Under the pieces are notes generated by a model, which had not been told where the DNA came from, did no database searches, and saw only the letters and a list, made by a program, of their open reading frames with translations. The position numbers and the translations under genes are program-made. Below, in pieces: positions 45,238 through 53,857 of a stretch of DNA of 64,000 nucleotides. Position 1 is the first letter of the stretch. Each line of letters begins with the position of its first letter. The stretch is from contig NZ_JACHMK010000001.1 in the NCBI RefSeq assembly GCF_014208035.1, positions 434,001 through 498,000 on the forward strand. Direction: 5' to 3'. This DNA is from Schaalia hyovaginalis. Lineage in GTDB: Bacteria; Actinomycetota; Actinomycetes; Actinomycetales; Actinomycetaceae.

Positions 45238-45436
45238 GTCGACTCCTTAAGTGAGATTGCTGCGGCTCTGGTGAGCCCTGCACACGAATTAGGCTACAGG
45301 TCTTTAGTCCTATTCGGGAGGGGGAGGGCGTGTGACCCGCGTTCCTTTCGCCCAGAGCGCACACCGCCCCCTTTCGAGCGCGTCCGCTCGAAGCGCGATC
45401 GCCCCCGCGCCCAGCCCCGCTCGAGGCGGGGCGCCT

Positions 45437-46378
45437 TCAGGCGTGCGCCTTCTTCGGCACCAGCTTCGAGATCCCCAACCATGCGTAGGCGATGAGCGAG
45501 CCCCAGAGGAGGCCGAAGACCCCTGACAGAAGCGTCTCCATCGTCCACTTCGCGGCCCCGCCCCATGCCTCAACCAGGTGGACCGCCTGTTCGACGAAAT
45601 GGTGCAGCGGATCGAATCCGAGGTCGGAAAGGGAGGCGATGACGATGTGCCCGCCGACCCAGAGCATCGCGACCGTGCCGACGACGCCGATCACGGTGAA
45701 GACCTTCGGCATGACTGAGACCAGGGAGCGCCCGAAGCCCGCGACCGCCCCGTCGCGCTCTGCGAGACGAAGCCCGAGGTCGTCCATCTTCACGAGGATC
45801 GCGACGAGGCCGTACACGAAGAAGGTCATGAAGAAGGCGACGAACACCATGATCCCGACGCGGACCGCGTTGGATTCGGCGGTGACATTCGCCAGGGAGA
45901 TGAGCATGATCTCCGCCGAGAGGATGAGGTCGGTGCGGGTCGCGGATGACACGATGCCCTTCTCGACCTCGTCCGGGGTCTTCGCTTCGACCTCGTCGCC
46001 GTGTTCGGCGTGCTCGGGGTACAGGCGCAACTTGGCGAGGACCTTCGCCGCACCCTCGAAGGAGAGGAATGAACCGCCGATGATGAGCAGGATCGGCAGG
46101 GCCCAGGGCGCGATCCACGTGAGGAGGAGGGCGACCGGCAGGATGATCGCGAGCTTGTTGATGAGCGATCCGCGGGCGATCCGCTTGATGATCGGGAGCT
46201 CGCGACTCGGATCGAGGCCCGATACGTACTGCGGAGTGACCGCGGTGTCGTCGATGACGACGCCGACCGCCTTGGAGGAGGCCTTCGCCGCGCCCGCCGC
46301 GATGTCGTCGAGCGAGGAGGCGGTCGCTTTCGCGAGGGTGGCGATGTCGTCGAGGAGGGCGATGAGTCCGCCGGCCAT
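45437..46378 (-). CDS. DUF808 family membrane protein
   Basis: A 313-residue integral membrane protein of the DUF808 (YedI-like) family: MAGGLIALLDDIATLAKATA at the N-terminus, SSKAVGVVIDDTAVTPQYV, and about six hydrophobic segments, with KTPDEVEKGIVSSATRTDLILSAEI between them. The function of the family is not established. ATG 46378 has AAGGA upstream. It ends with a basic KLVPKKAHA tail. It appears to be a single-gene unit between sod and the excalibur gene. Confidence 0.88.
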   Translation of the reverse strand: MAGGLIALLDDIATLAKATASSLDDIAAGAAKASSKAVGVVIDDTAVTPQYVSGLDPSRELPIIKRIARGSLINKLAIILPVALLLTWIAPWALPILLIIGGSFLSFEGAAKVLAKLRLYPEHAEHGDEVEAKTPDEVEKGIVSSATRTDLILSAEIMLISLANVTAESNAVRVGIMVFVAFFMTFFVYGLVAILVKMDDLGLRLAERDGAVAGFGRSLVSVMPKVFTVIGVVGTVAMLWVGGHIVIASLSDLGFDPLHHFVEQAVHLVEAWGGAAKWTMETLLSGVFGLLWGSLIAYAWLGISKLVPKKAHA

Positions 46379-46474
46379 GTGAGTCCTTGAGGTCGAAGAG
46401 CAGGGGCGCGGGTGCGCCTGCGCCCATCATGCCAGGCCGGATCCCTCGCGCGCCCGAGGACGCCTCCCTTGCGC

Positions 46475-47014
46475 TCACTCGCAGGCGATGCCGTCGCCAT
46501 CGCGGTCGAGTTTTCTGGAGTACCCGGGATCTCCTGCGTAGAGAGGGGTCACACCTGCGGCTCGGGCGGCGGAACAATTCGGGTAGTAGGCGCTCGGAGT
46601 GCTCACCAGGGGCGCGGGGGCCTGCTGTGCGGCTTGCCGGGCGGCTTCTTCTGCTGCCCGCTGCTCGGCTCGTCGTGCCGCTTGTCTTGCGGACTGCTGA
46701 TCCTCGGTCTTCGAGGAGGTCTTCACCGGTGTCTTGGCTTTGCCTGCCGATGCGGGAGCATCGACGAGACTCGGCGCCTTCTGAGGGGGAGTCCGATCAT
46801 CGTTGACGAGCGCCCCGATTCCTCCGAAGACAAGGGCCACAGCGAGCACGCCGAGGACTTTGCGGCGGACCGGATGGGGCTCATGACTCGGATCTCCTTC
46901 ACTCTCACTTGACGGGATGAGCTCAGAGTATGACGACGAGCGGATCGGAGGGGGCGGATTCGAGCGGAATGATCGACCGTGAGCGCTCCCCGCTCCCGGC
47001 TTCGCAGAGGGCAT
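46475..47014 (-). CDS. Excalibur calcium-binding domain protein, start unclear
   Basis: A small membrane-anchored or secreted protein: basic VRRKVLG, one hydrophobic segment (LAVALVFGGIGALV), an Ala/Gln/Arg-rich coiled linker, then a C-terminal excalibur domain, YYPNCSAARAAGVTPLY ending DRDGDGIACE, with two Cys and an Asp-rich Ca-binding loop. The in-frame ATG 47014 gives 179 residues but has no good ribosome site and almost reaches the divergent gene's promoter. A strong AAGGAG and ATG lie at 46882-46899, but this ATG is one base out of frame, next to a CCCC run; with one more C it would read MSPHPVRRK. Hence a frameshift or base error near 46876-46879 is likely. Confidence 0.65.
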   Translation of the reverse strand: MPSAKPGAGSAHGRSFRSNPPPPIRSSSYSELIPSSESEGDPSHEPHPVRRKVLGVLAVALVFGGIGALVNDDRTPPQKAPSLVDAPASAGKAKTPVKTSSKTEDQQSARQAARRAEQRAAEEAARQAAQQAPAPLVSTPSAYYPNCSAARAAGVTPLYAGDPGYSRKLDRDGDGIACE

Positions 47015-47051
47015 GCGCGGGGGCGGGAGGGGCTCCCGCGGGCTCTCTCGA

Positions 47052-47057
47052 TACGCT
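47052..47057 (+). promoter_or_regulatory. Candidate -10 for leaderless methyltransferase gene
   Basis: TACGCT exactly 6 nt before ATG 47064, identical in sequence and spacing to the one before the GH32 gene. There is no ribosome site. Confidence 0.4.
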
Positions 47058-47063
47058 TGCCCC

Positions 47064-48629
47064 ATGAATGCGAACGACGCCCCGATCCTCGACGCTGCCC
47101 TCATCGCCGCGCTCCGCGACGATCTCGAGGAGGCCGGATGGACGGTCGACGCCCTCGAGGAGATCCTTTCGGATCGGGCCCGCGCCGCCCTCGCGCGCGA
47201 GCAGCGGCTCCCGGCCCTCATCGAGCTCGAAGGCCGGGACGATCCCGCTTCGGTCCTCACCCGCCTCTTCGTGCTCGGCAACGTCGAATCCGAGGCGGAC
47301 CTCGCCGCCGCCCTCCCCCGTCTCGGAGGTCGCGGGGCGCGCGCCCTCGGCCTCGTCGCCCCCGCTGAGGAGGAGGGCGGGGCCGGCGCTGGCCTTAGCG
47401 CCCTCCTCGACCTGCGGCCCTACGCGGCGACGCTCGGCGTCACCGGCGTTTCAGACGATACGGCCGGGGAGGTCGCCTGGTGGATCGCCTCCGACATCCC
47501 CGGATCGAGGGCGGGCGGGCCGTTGAGGCCCGATCACGTCCTCGGCGTCGGCGGCGCCTCGACGAGCCTCCTCGAGATGACGATCCGCGATCGCGTCGAC
47601 TCCGCCCTCGACATGGGGTGCGGCTGCGGCATCCAGGCGATGCACCTGACGACTCACGCGCGCAGGGTCGTCGCGACGGACCTGTCGGCGCGCGCCTGCG
47701 CCTTCACCCGCTTCAACGCTGCCCTCAACGGCCTCGACATCGAGGTCCGCGAGGGCTCCCTCTTCGAACCGGTCGCGGGCGAGGCCTTCGATCTCATCGT
47801 GACGAATCCGCCCTTCGTCATCACTCCGGACTCGCTCCGCGGCGCGAGGGGGCTCCTCGAATACCGCGATGGGGGGATGAGCCGCGACGGGCTCATCCGC
47901 GCGGTCGTGCGATCCGGCCCCGATCACCTCGTCCCCGGCGGGATCCTCCAGCTCATCGGGAATTGGGAGATCCCCGCCGGTCGTGATCCCGACGCTGAAT
48001 GGGGGCTGCGGCTCGAGGAGTGGTTCGAGGGCCTGGCGGTCGATGCGTGGATCGTCGAGCGCGACGTCCTCGATCCTGCTCGCTACATCGAGATGTGGCT
48101 CCAGGACGCCGATCCGATGGGCGCCGCGAACGAGGACGCCTACCGCGCCTGGCTCGCCGACTTCGACGCGGCGGGCGTGGGCGGCATCGGGATGGGCTTC
48201 ATGGCGATTCGCCGGCATGCAAGCGACGAGGGCGCGGCGGTGCTGAGATTCGACCTCGGCCTCGCGGGGGCGAGGCCGAGAGGGGCCGATGTCGCGCAGA
48301 CTCTGCGGGCGCTGCGCCTCCCGGCCGATCTCGCGCCCCTGCGGCTCGAACGCGCCGAGGACGTCACCGAGGAGCGGCACTACGTGCCCGGGAGCCCCGA
48401 TCCGCAGGTGATGATCCTGCATCAGGGCTCGGGTCTGGGGCGTTCGATCATGGTGGGGACGGCGGTTTCGGCGGTCGTGGGGGCTTCGGACGGCGAGCTG
48501 GAGGTCGGTCAGATCATCGCCGCCGTCGCGATGCTCACCGAGCGCGATGCCGACGAGGTGCGCGCCGAGGTCGACGAGCCGCTGCGCGGGCTCCTGCGGG
48601 CCGGGATGCTGCGGATCGTCGAGGACTGA
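47064..48629 (+). CDS. Class I SAM-dependent methyltransferase (HemK/RsmC-like)
   Basis: A 521-residue protein. The SAM-binding motif LDMGCGCGIQAMHL lies near 175-190, VVATDLSARAC follows, and the catalytic VTNPPFVI (NPPF) motif near 250 is that of N-methyltransferases acting on glutamine or on exocyclic amines of nucleic acid bases. N- and C-terminal extensions of about 150 and 170 residues are typical of an actinobacterial family whose substrate is not known. ATG 47064 appears leaderless. Candidate substrates are rRNA, release factor or DNA; none is shown by the context. Confidence 0.85.
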   Translation: MNANDAPILDAALIAALRDDLEEAGWTVDALEEILSDRARAALAREQRLPALIELEGRDDPASVLTRLFVLGNVESEADLAAALPRLGGRGARALGLVAPAEEEGGAGAGLSALLDLRPYAATLGVTGVSDDTAGEVAWWIASDIPGSRAGGPLRPDHVLGVGGASTSLLEMTIRDRVDSALDMGCGCGIQAMHLTTHARRVVATDLSARACAFTRFNAALNGLDIEVREGSLFEPVAGEAFDLIVTNPPFVITPDSLRGARGLLEYRDGGMSRDGLIRAVVRSGPDHLVPGGILQLIGNWEIPAGRDPDAEWGLRLEEWFEGLAVDAWIVERDVLDPARYIEMWLQDADPMGAANEDAYRAWLADFDAAGVGGIGMGFMAIRRHASDEGAAVLRFDLGLAGARPRGADVAQTLRALRLPADLAPLRLERAEDVTEERHYVPGSPDPQVMILHQGSGLGRSIMVGTAVSAVVGASDGELEVGQIIAAVAMLTERDADEVRAEVDEPLRGLLRAGMLRIVED

Positions 48630-48880
48630 GCAGGTCGGCGCGGCGCTGTTCCCGCGGTGTTCCGCGTCGTCGGAGGGCCCGGGCCCGCCGTCGTGCGCGG
48701 GCCTCACCCGTGGGAGGAGGGGACGGGGCTGCCGGCCGGGACGCGTCCGATCGTGCGTGATCGTCTCCGCTTCGAGCGCGCGTCCTGTGGAGCCGGAGCG
48801 GAAACGGGGGCGCGCCGTTGTAAGGTCAGGCAGGAGCGGCAATCGCCGTCTCTAAGTGACGAACGCCGGAAGGGTGGATC

Positions 48881-51592
48881 ATGGGAGCCTCGAAGCTGGT
48901 CATCGTGGAGTCTCCGGCGAAGGCTGCGACCATCGAGGGGTACCTCGGCCCGGACTACCACGTGACGGCCTCGATCGGTCATATCCGCGACCTGCCTCAG
49001 CCCAAGGACCTTCCCGCCGAAATGAAGAAGGGCCCCTACGGGCGCTTCGCGGTCGACGTCGATCACGGCTTCACCCCCTACTACGCGGTGAATCCGGACA
49101 AGAAGAAGAAGGTCTCCGAACTGAAGAAGGCCCTGAAAGAGGCCGACGAGCTCTACCTGGCCACTGATGAGGACCGCGAGGGCGAGGCGATCGCCTGGCA
49201 CCTTCTCGAAGTCCTCAAGCCGAAGGTGCCCGTCAAGCGCATGGTCTTCCACGAGATCACGAAGGAGGCGATCTCCCGCGCCCTCGACAACACGCGTGAA
49301 TTGGACGCCTCCCTGGTGGATGCGCAGGAGACCCGTCGCATCCTCGACCGCCTCTACGGCTACGAGGTGTCGCCGCTGCTGTGGCGCAAGATCCGCCCCT
49401 CCTTGTCCGCAGGCCGCGTCCAATCGGTGGCGACGCGACTCGTGGTGGACCGCGAACGCGATCGCATGGCGCACGTGTCGGCCGAGTACTGGTCGATCCG
49501 TACCCGGGTCGAGGCGGGCGCTGAGGCTTTCGACGCGAAGGTCACCCACATCGATGGGCGGTCCGTGGCGACGGGGTCGGACTTCACCGAGAAGGGCGTC
49601 CTGGGTGAGAAGGCCGCGACTGCCGGTGTCGCTCATCTTGACGAAGCCCGTGCGCGCGCTTTCGCCCGGGCCCTGGAGGCTTCGGCCTCCTCGGTGATCG
49701 AGGGCGTGACCCAGAAGCCGTACCGCAGGCGTCCGGCGGCCCCCTTCACGACCTCGACGCTCCAGCAGGAGGCTTCGCGCAAGCTGCATTGGAACGCGGC
49801 CTCGACGATGCGGACGGCCCAGTCCCTCTACGAGTCGGGCTACATCACCTACATGCGCACGGATTCGACGGCCCTGTCGGGTCAGGCGATCGCCGCCGCG
49901 CGGGCGCAGGCCGCCGAACTGTACGGCGCCTCCTCGATCCCCGAGAAGCCCCGCGTGTACGGGAAGGTCGCGAAGGGCGCTCAGGAGGCGCATGAGGCCA
50001 TCCGTCCCGCCGGGGATCATTTCCGGACTCCCGCGCAGGTCGCGGCGGAGCTCAATCGTCAGCAGCTGGCCCTGTACGACCTCATCTGGAAGCGCACTGT
50101 CGCCTCGCAGATGGTCGACGCCGTCGGCTTCACGGCCTCCATCCGCGTCCTGACGGGCATCTCCCTGGATGACGGCCGTCACGACGTCATCTCGACGGCG
50201 TCGGGCACGGTCATCACCGAACCGGGTTTCCGCCGCGCCTACGAGGAAGGCCGGGACAAGGGGCGGTACGACTCGGAGAAGGACGCCGAGGCGGAGAAGG
50301 TCCTGCCGAATGTCGCCGAGGGCGATGGCGCGGACCTCGTCGGAGCGACTCCTGAGGGGCATGAGACTCAGCCCCCGGGGCGTTACACCGAGGCCACTCT
50401 GGTCAAGACGATGGAGGAACGGGGCATCGGCCGTCCTTCGACCTACGCCGCGACGATCCAGACGATCGGGGACCGCGGGTACATCACGCATCGCGGGCAG
50501 TACTTGGTGCCGACGTGGTTGGCCTTCTCGGTGACGCGCCTCCTGGAGGAGAACCTCGGCAACCTCGTCGATTACGACTTCACCGCGTCGATGGAGACCG
50601 ACCTCGACAAGATCGCGGCCGGCGAGGAATCGGGCGTGGACTTCCTCTCCCTCTTCTACCTGGGCGCGGACGGCGAGGGCGATGCCGATGGCCTGAAGTT
50701 CCAGGTCGCCTCGCTCGGCGACGACATCGATGCGCGCGCGGTGAACTCCCAGGAGGTCGCCGAGGGCGTCGTCGTCCGCGTCGGGCGCTACGGGCCGTAT
50801 CTGGAGAAGGCGGACGGGTCGCGGGCGAATCTGCCGGCGGAGATCGCGCCCGATGAGATCGACGACGCCAAGATCGCGGAGCTGTTCGCCCTGGCCGCCG
50901 ACGACGGCCGCGAGCTGGGCGTGGACCCCGCGACGAACCACGTGATCGTGGCGAAGAACGGCCGTTTCGGCCCGTACGTCACCGAGGTGCTGCCCGAGGC
51001 CGAGGCCGGGGCGGAGGCGAAGGGCCGGAAGAAGGCGGCGCTCAAGCCGCGTACGGCTTCGCTGTTCAAGTCGATGGACTTGGCGACGGTCGATCTCGAT
51101 CAGGCCCTTCAGCTGCTCGCGCTTCCCCGGGAAGTCGGCACGGACCCTGCGACGGGCGAGGTGATCACCGCGCAGAACGGGCGCTACGGGCCCTATCTGA
51201 AGAAGGGCTCGGACTCGCGCACGCTCGCGAGCGAGGACCTCATCTTCTCCATCTCCCTCCAGGAGGCGCTGGAGATCTACGCGCAGCCGAAGACGCGCGG
51301 CCGCGGGACGGCGAAGCCGCCGTTGCGCGAGTTCGGCGAGGACCCGGTCTCGGGCAAGAAGGTCACGGTGAAGGACGGCCGTTTCGGCCCGTACATCACC
51401 GATGGCGAGACGAATGTGACGGTTCCGCGCGCCGAAACGGTCGAGGACCTCACGCAGGAGCGCGCCTTCGAGCTCCTCGCCGACAAGCGCGCGAAAGGGC
51501 CCGCGCCGAAGAAGGCCCGTTCGACTGCGAAGCGCACCACGACGAAGAAGGCATCGGCTCGGACCTCGGCGAAGAAATCCGCGGCGAAGTGA
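48881..51592 (+). CDS. topA: DNA topoisomerase I
   Basis: A 903-residue type IA topoisomerase that relaxes negative supercoils. The TOPRIM domain opens with KLVIVESPAKAATIEGYL and has DEDREGEAIAWHL; the active-site tyrosine is Tyr324 in YITYMRTDST. The C-terminus has several repeats of the form GRFGPYV/GRYGPYL (the actinobacterial C-terminal type without zinc fingers), then a Lys/Ala/Thr-rich basic tail. ATG 48881 has GGAAGGG upstream. It is followed by tmk and holB in the same direction, a common actinobacterial order. Confidence 0.96.
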   Translation: MGASKLVIVESPAKAATIEGYLGPDYHVTASIGHIRDLPQPKDLPAEMKKGPYGRFAVDVDHGFTPYYAVNPDKKKKVSELKKALKEADELYLATDEDREGEAIAWHLLEVLKPKVPVKRMVFHEITKEAISRALDNTRELDASLVDAQETRRILDRLYGYEVSPLLWRKIRPSLSAGRVQSVATRLVVDRERDRMAHVSAEYWSIRTRVEAGAEAFDAKVTHIDGRSVATGSDFTEKGVLGEKAATAGVAHLDEARARAFARALEASASSVIEGVTQKPYRRRPAAPFTTSTLQQEASRKLHWNAASTMRTAQSLYESGYITYMRTDSTALSGQAIAAARAQAAELYGASSIPEKPRVYGKVAKGAQEAHEAIRPAGDHFRTPAQVAAELNRQQLALYDLIWKRTVASQMVDAVGFTASIRVLTGISLDDGRHDVISTASGTVITEPGFRRAYEEGRDKGRYDSEKDAEAEKVLPNVAEGDGADLVGATPEGHETQPPGRYTEATLVKTMEERGIGRPSTYAATIQTIGDRGYITHRGQYLVPTWLAFSVTRLLEENLGNLVDYDFTASMETDLDKIAAGEESGVDFLSLFYLGADGEGDADGLKFQVASLGDDIDARAVNSQEVAEGVVVRVGRYGPYLEKADGSRANLPAEIAPDEIDDAKIAELFALAADDGRELGVDPATNHVIVAKNGRFGPYVTEVLPEAEAGAEAKGRKKAALKPRTASLFKSMDLATVDLDQALQLLALPREVGTDPATGEVITAQNGRYGPYLKKGSDSRTLASEDLIFSISLQEALEIYAQPKTRGRGTAKPPLREFGEDPVSGKKVTVKDGRFGPYITDGETNVTVPRAETVEDLTQERAFELLADKRAKGPAPKKARSTAKRTTTKKASARTSAKKSAAK

Positions 51593-51648
51593 GCGGTGCC
51601 GGACGCCGGGCGATTCGAGATGCCGACGGCGCGTGGGAGGATGGGCGC

Positions 51649-52461
51649 ATGGTGGCGAGTGCTGGTGTGAGCGAAGCGGGCGAGGGTGTCTTCATCACCT
51701 TCGAGGGCGGCGATGGTTCGGGCAAGTCGACGCAGATCGAGCGCGTGCGCGAGTGGTTCACGGCGCGCGGGCGCGATGTGCTGGTCACTCGCGAACCGGG
51801 CGGAACGGAGCTGGGCGTCGACATACGCCGCCTGGTGCAGAACGGTCCTGAGGATGTCGATCCGAGGACCGAGGCGCTGCTGTACGCCGCCGACCGCGCG
51901 TATCACGTGGCCACGGTGGTGGCCCCGGCGCTCGCCCGTGAGGAAGTCGTCCTCGGCGACCGCTACATCGATTCCTCCCTGGCCTACCAGGGCGCGGCCC
52001 GTTCCCTGGGCGTCGAGGAGATCCGCTCCCTGTCGCAGTGGGCGACGGGCGGCCTTCACCCCCGCCTCACCTTCCTCCTGGATCTGCCTCCGGAGGTGGG
52101 TGCGCGCAGGCGCACGGACCGGCCCGACCGCCTGGAGCGGGAGTCGATGGACTTCCACGAGCGGGTGCGCCACGAGTACTTGCGGCTCGCCGACGCGGAG
52201 CCGGAACGGATCGTCGTGATCGATGCGGTGGGCACCCCCGATGAGGTGTTCGCCGAGATCAGAGGCGTCCTTGAAGAGCGCTTCGGGGATGCGGGCCATT
52301 CCTACGGCGCGGAGGAGCCGACCGGTGAGGGCGACGAGTCCCGCGCCGATGAGGACGCCGTGAAGAAGGATGCTCCCGGGGCGCATCAGCCGATCCTGGC
52401 GAGTCTCCTGGAACGGCAGGCGACCCTGTGGCCCTTCGGGGATGAGGACGCGGAGCTGTGA
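51649..52461 (+). CDS. tmk: Thymidylate kinase
   Basis: A 270-residue kinase converting dTMP to dTDP. The P-loop GGDGSGKST is at about residues 20-28, with TREPGGTELG, LGDRYIDSSLAYQG and RTDRPDRLE in the lid region. ATG 51649 has GGAGG 8 nt upstream and is preferred over a GTG at 51589 that overlaps the topA stop. Typical family members are about 210 residues; an extra acidic C-terminal part of about 55 residues is present. The stop overlaps the holB GTG start. Confidence 0.93.
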   Translation: MVASAGVSEAGEGVFITFEGGDGSGKSTQIERVREWFTARGRDVLVTREPGGTELGVDIRRLVQNGPEDVDPRTEALLYAADRAYHVATVVAPALAREEVVLGDRYIDSSLAYQGAARSLGVEEIRSLSQWATGGLHPRLTFLLDLPPEVGARRRTDRPDRLERESMDFHERVRHEYLRLADAEPERIVVIDAVGTPDEVFAEIRGVLEERFGDAGHSYGAEEPTGEGDESRADEDAVKKDAPGAHQPILASLLERQATLWPFGDEDAEL

Positions 52462-53687
52462 GCCGCCGAGGTTCTGCGGACGACCGGGGCGTATGGGGCC
52501 GACTGGTCGGGCAGGACAGCGCGGTCGAGACTCTGAAGGAGGCTGCGCGCGCTGCGCGCGCCATCGTCGATGCCGGGCTCGAGGAGGGCGCCCGGGAGGA
52601 TCAGTCCCGAGCCATGAGCCACGCCTGGCTCATGACCGGGCCTCCCGGATCCGGGCGCTCCAATGCTGCGAAGGCCTTCGCGGCCGCCCTGCAGTGCACG
52701 GGCGACGAGCCCGGGTGCGGCGTCTGCCCGGGCTGCCGGACGACGATGTCGGACTCCAATGCGGATGTGCGTCTGGTCGTGACCGAAGCCTCGGTGATCA
52801 ACACCGAGACCGCGCGGGGCCTGGTGCTGGACGCCCAGGTCGCGCCGTCTCAGGGGCGGTGGCGTGTCATCATCGTCGAGGACGCCGACAGGCTCCACGA
52901 GCGGGCTGCGAATGCGCTGCTCAAGGCCATTGAAGAACCTCCGGAGCGGACGGTGTGGCTGCTGTGCGCCCCCAGCGTCGAAGACATGCTGACGACGATC
53001 CGCTCGCGCTGCCGGCATCTCGGTCTCCGGATTCCCTCGGTGAGGGCCGTGGCCGACCTGCTGGTCGGCGAGGGAGTCGCGGACGAGGAGACCGCGATGG
53101 AGGCGGCCCGCGCCGCGCAGTCCCACATCGGCCTGGCGCGCGCACTCGCCGCGGACCCGGAGCTGCGCAGGAAGAGGCGAGCGACGCTCACGGCTCCCGT
53201 GCGCGTGCGCTCCGTCGGCGATGCCGTCATCGCCGCCGCGGATCTTCACGACATCGCGAAGAAGCGCAGCGAGGAGCGCGTGAGCGCGCGCGACGCGGCT
53301 GAACGCGCGGCGCTGCTCCGACAGCTCGGCATCGAGGACAAGAAGGCCCCTCCGCGCCAGTACGCGACGATGATCCGCCAATTGGAGGAGCAGCAGAAGA
53401 AGAGGGCGAAGCGCGCCCTTACGGACGAACTGGATCGGGCGCTGCTCGACCTCATGTCGATCTACCGCGACGTGCTGATGCTGCAATTGGGGACCGACCA
53501 GGAGCTCATCAATACGGACCTCGAGGACCTCTCGGCCGAGATCGCGCAGGAGTCCACCCCCCAGCAGACGATGACGCGGATCGAGGCGATCGAAAGGGCC
53601 CGCCGCAGGCTCGTCATGAACGGTCAACCCCTCCTCGTGCTCGAGGCGATGGCGGTGTCGCTGCGTCCCCAGGTGGAGGGCTCGTAG
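52458..53687 (+). CDS. holB: DNA polymerase III delta' subunit
   Basis: A 409-residue clamp-loader delta' subunit. The AAA+ fold starts with WLMTGPPGSGRSNAAKAFA, where the Walker A lysine is Arg, as expected for the ATP-inactive delta' subunit. A zinc motif CTGDEPGCGVCPGC follows, then IIVEDADRLHERAANALLK and EEPPERTVWLLCAPS, which are typical. GTG 52458 overlaps the tmk stop (GTGA), so translation is coupled. Confidence 0.93.
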   Translation: MSRRGSADDRGVWGRLVGQDSAVETLKEAARAARAIVDAGLEEGAREDQSRAMSHAWLMTGPPGSGRSNAAKAFAAALQCTGDEPGCGVCPGCRTTMSDSNADVRLVVTEASVINTETARGLVLDAQVAPSQGRWRVIIVEDADRLHERAANALLKAIEEPPERTVWLLCAPSVEDMLTTIRSRCRHLGLRIPSVRAVADLLVGEGVADEETAMEAARAAQSHIGLARALAADPELRRKRRATLTAPVRVRSVGDAVIAAADLHDIAKKRSEERVSARDAAERAALLRQLGIEDKKAPPRQYATMIRQLEEQQKKRAKRALTDELDRALLDLMSIYRDVLMLQLGTDQELINTDLEDLSAEIAQESTPQQTMTRIEAIERARRRLVMNGQPLLVLEAMAVSLRPQVEGS

Positions 53688-53857
53688 GCCTCGCTCGGGT
53701 GCGGAGGCGGCTGCGGCCGTCCCTTCGTGAGCGCGAGGCCCGGCCTTGGTCGATCACTGCGGAATGACTGGCGGGATCGGGGCCCGAGTCCGCATCATTT
53801 CGGCGAAGGCGATTCTTGAATACCCCGACCATCAGGCAGATCCCATACCCTGGGGGC

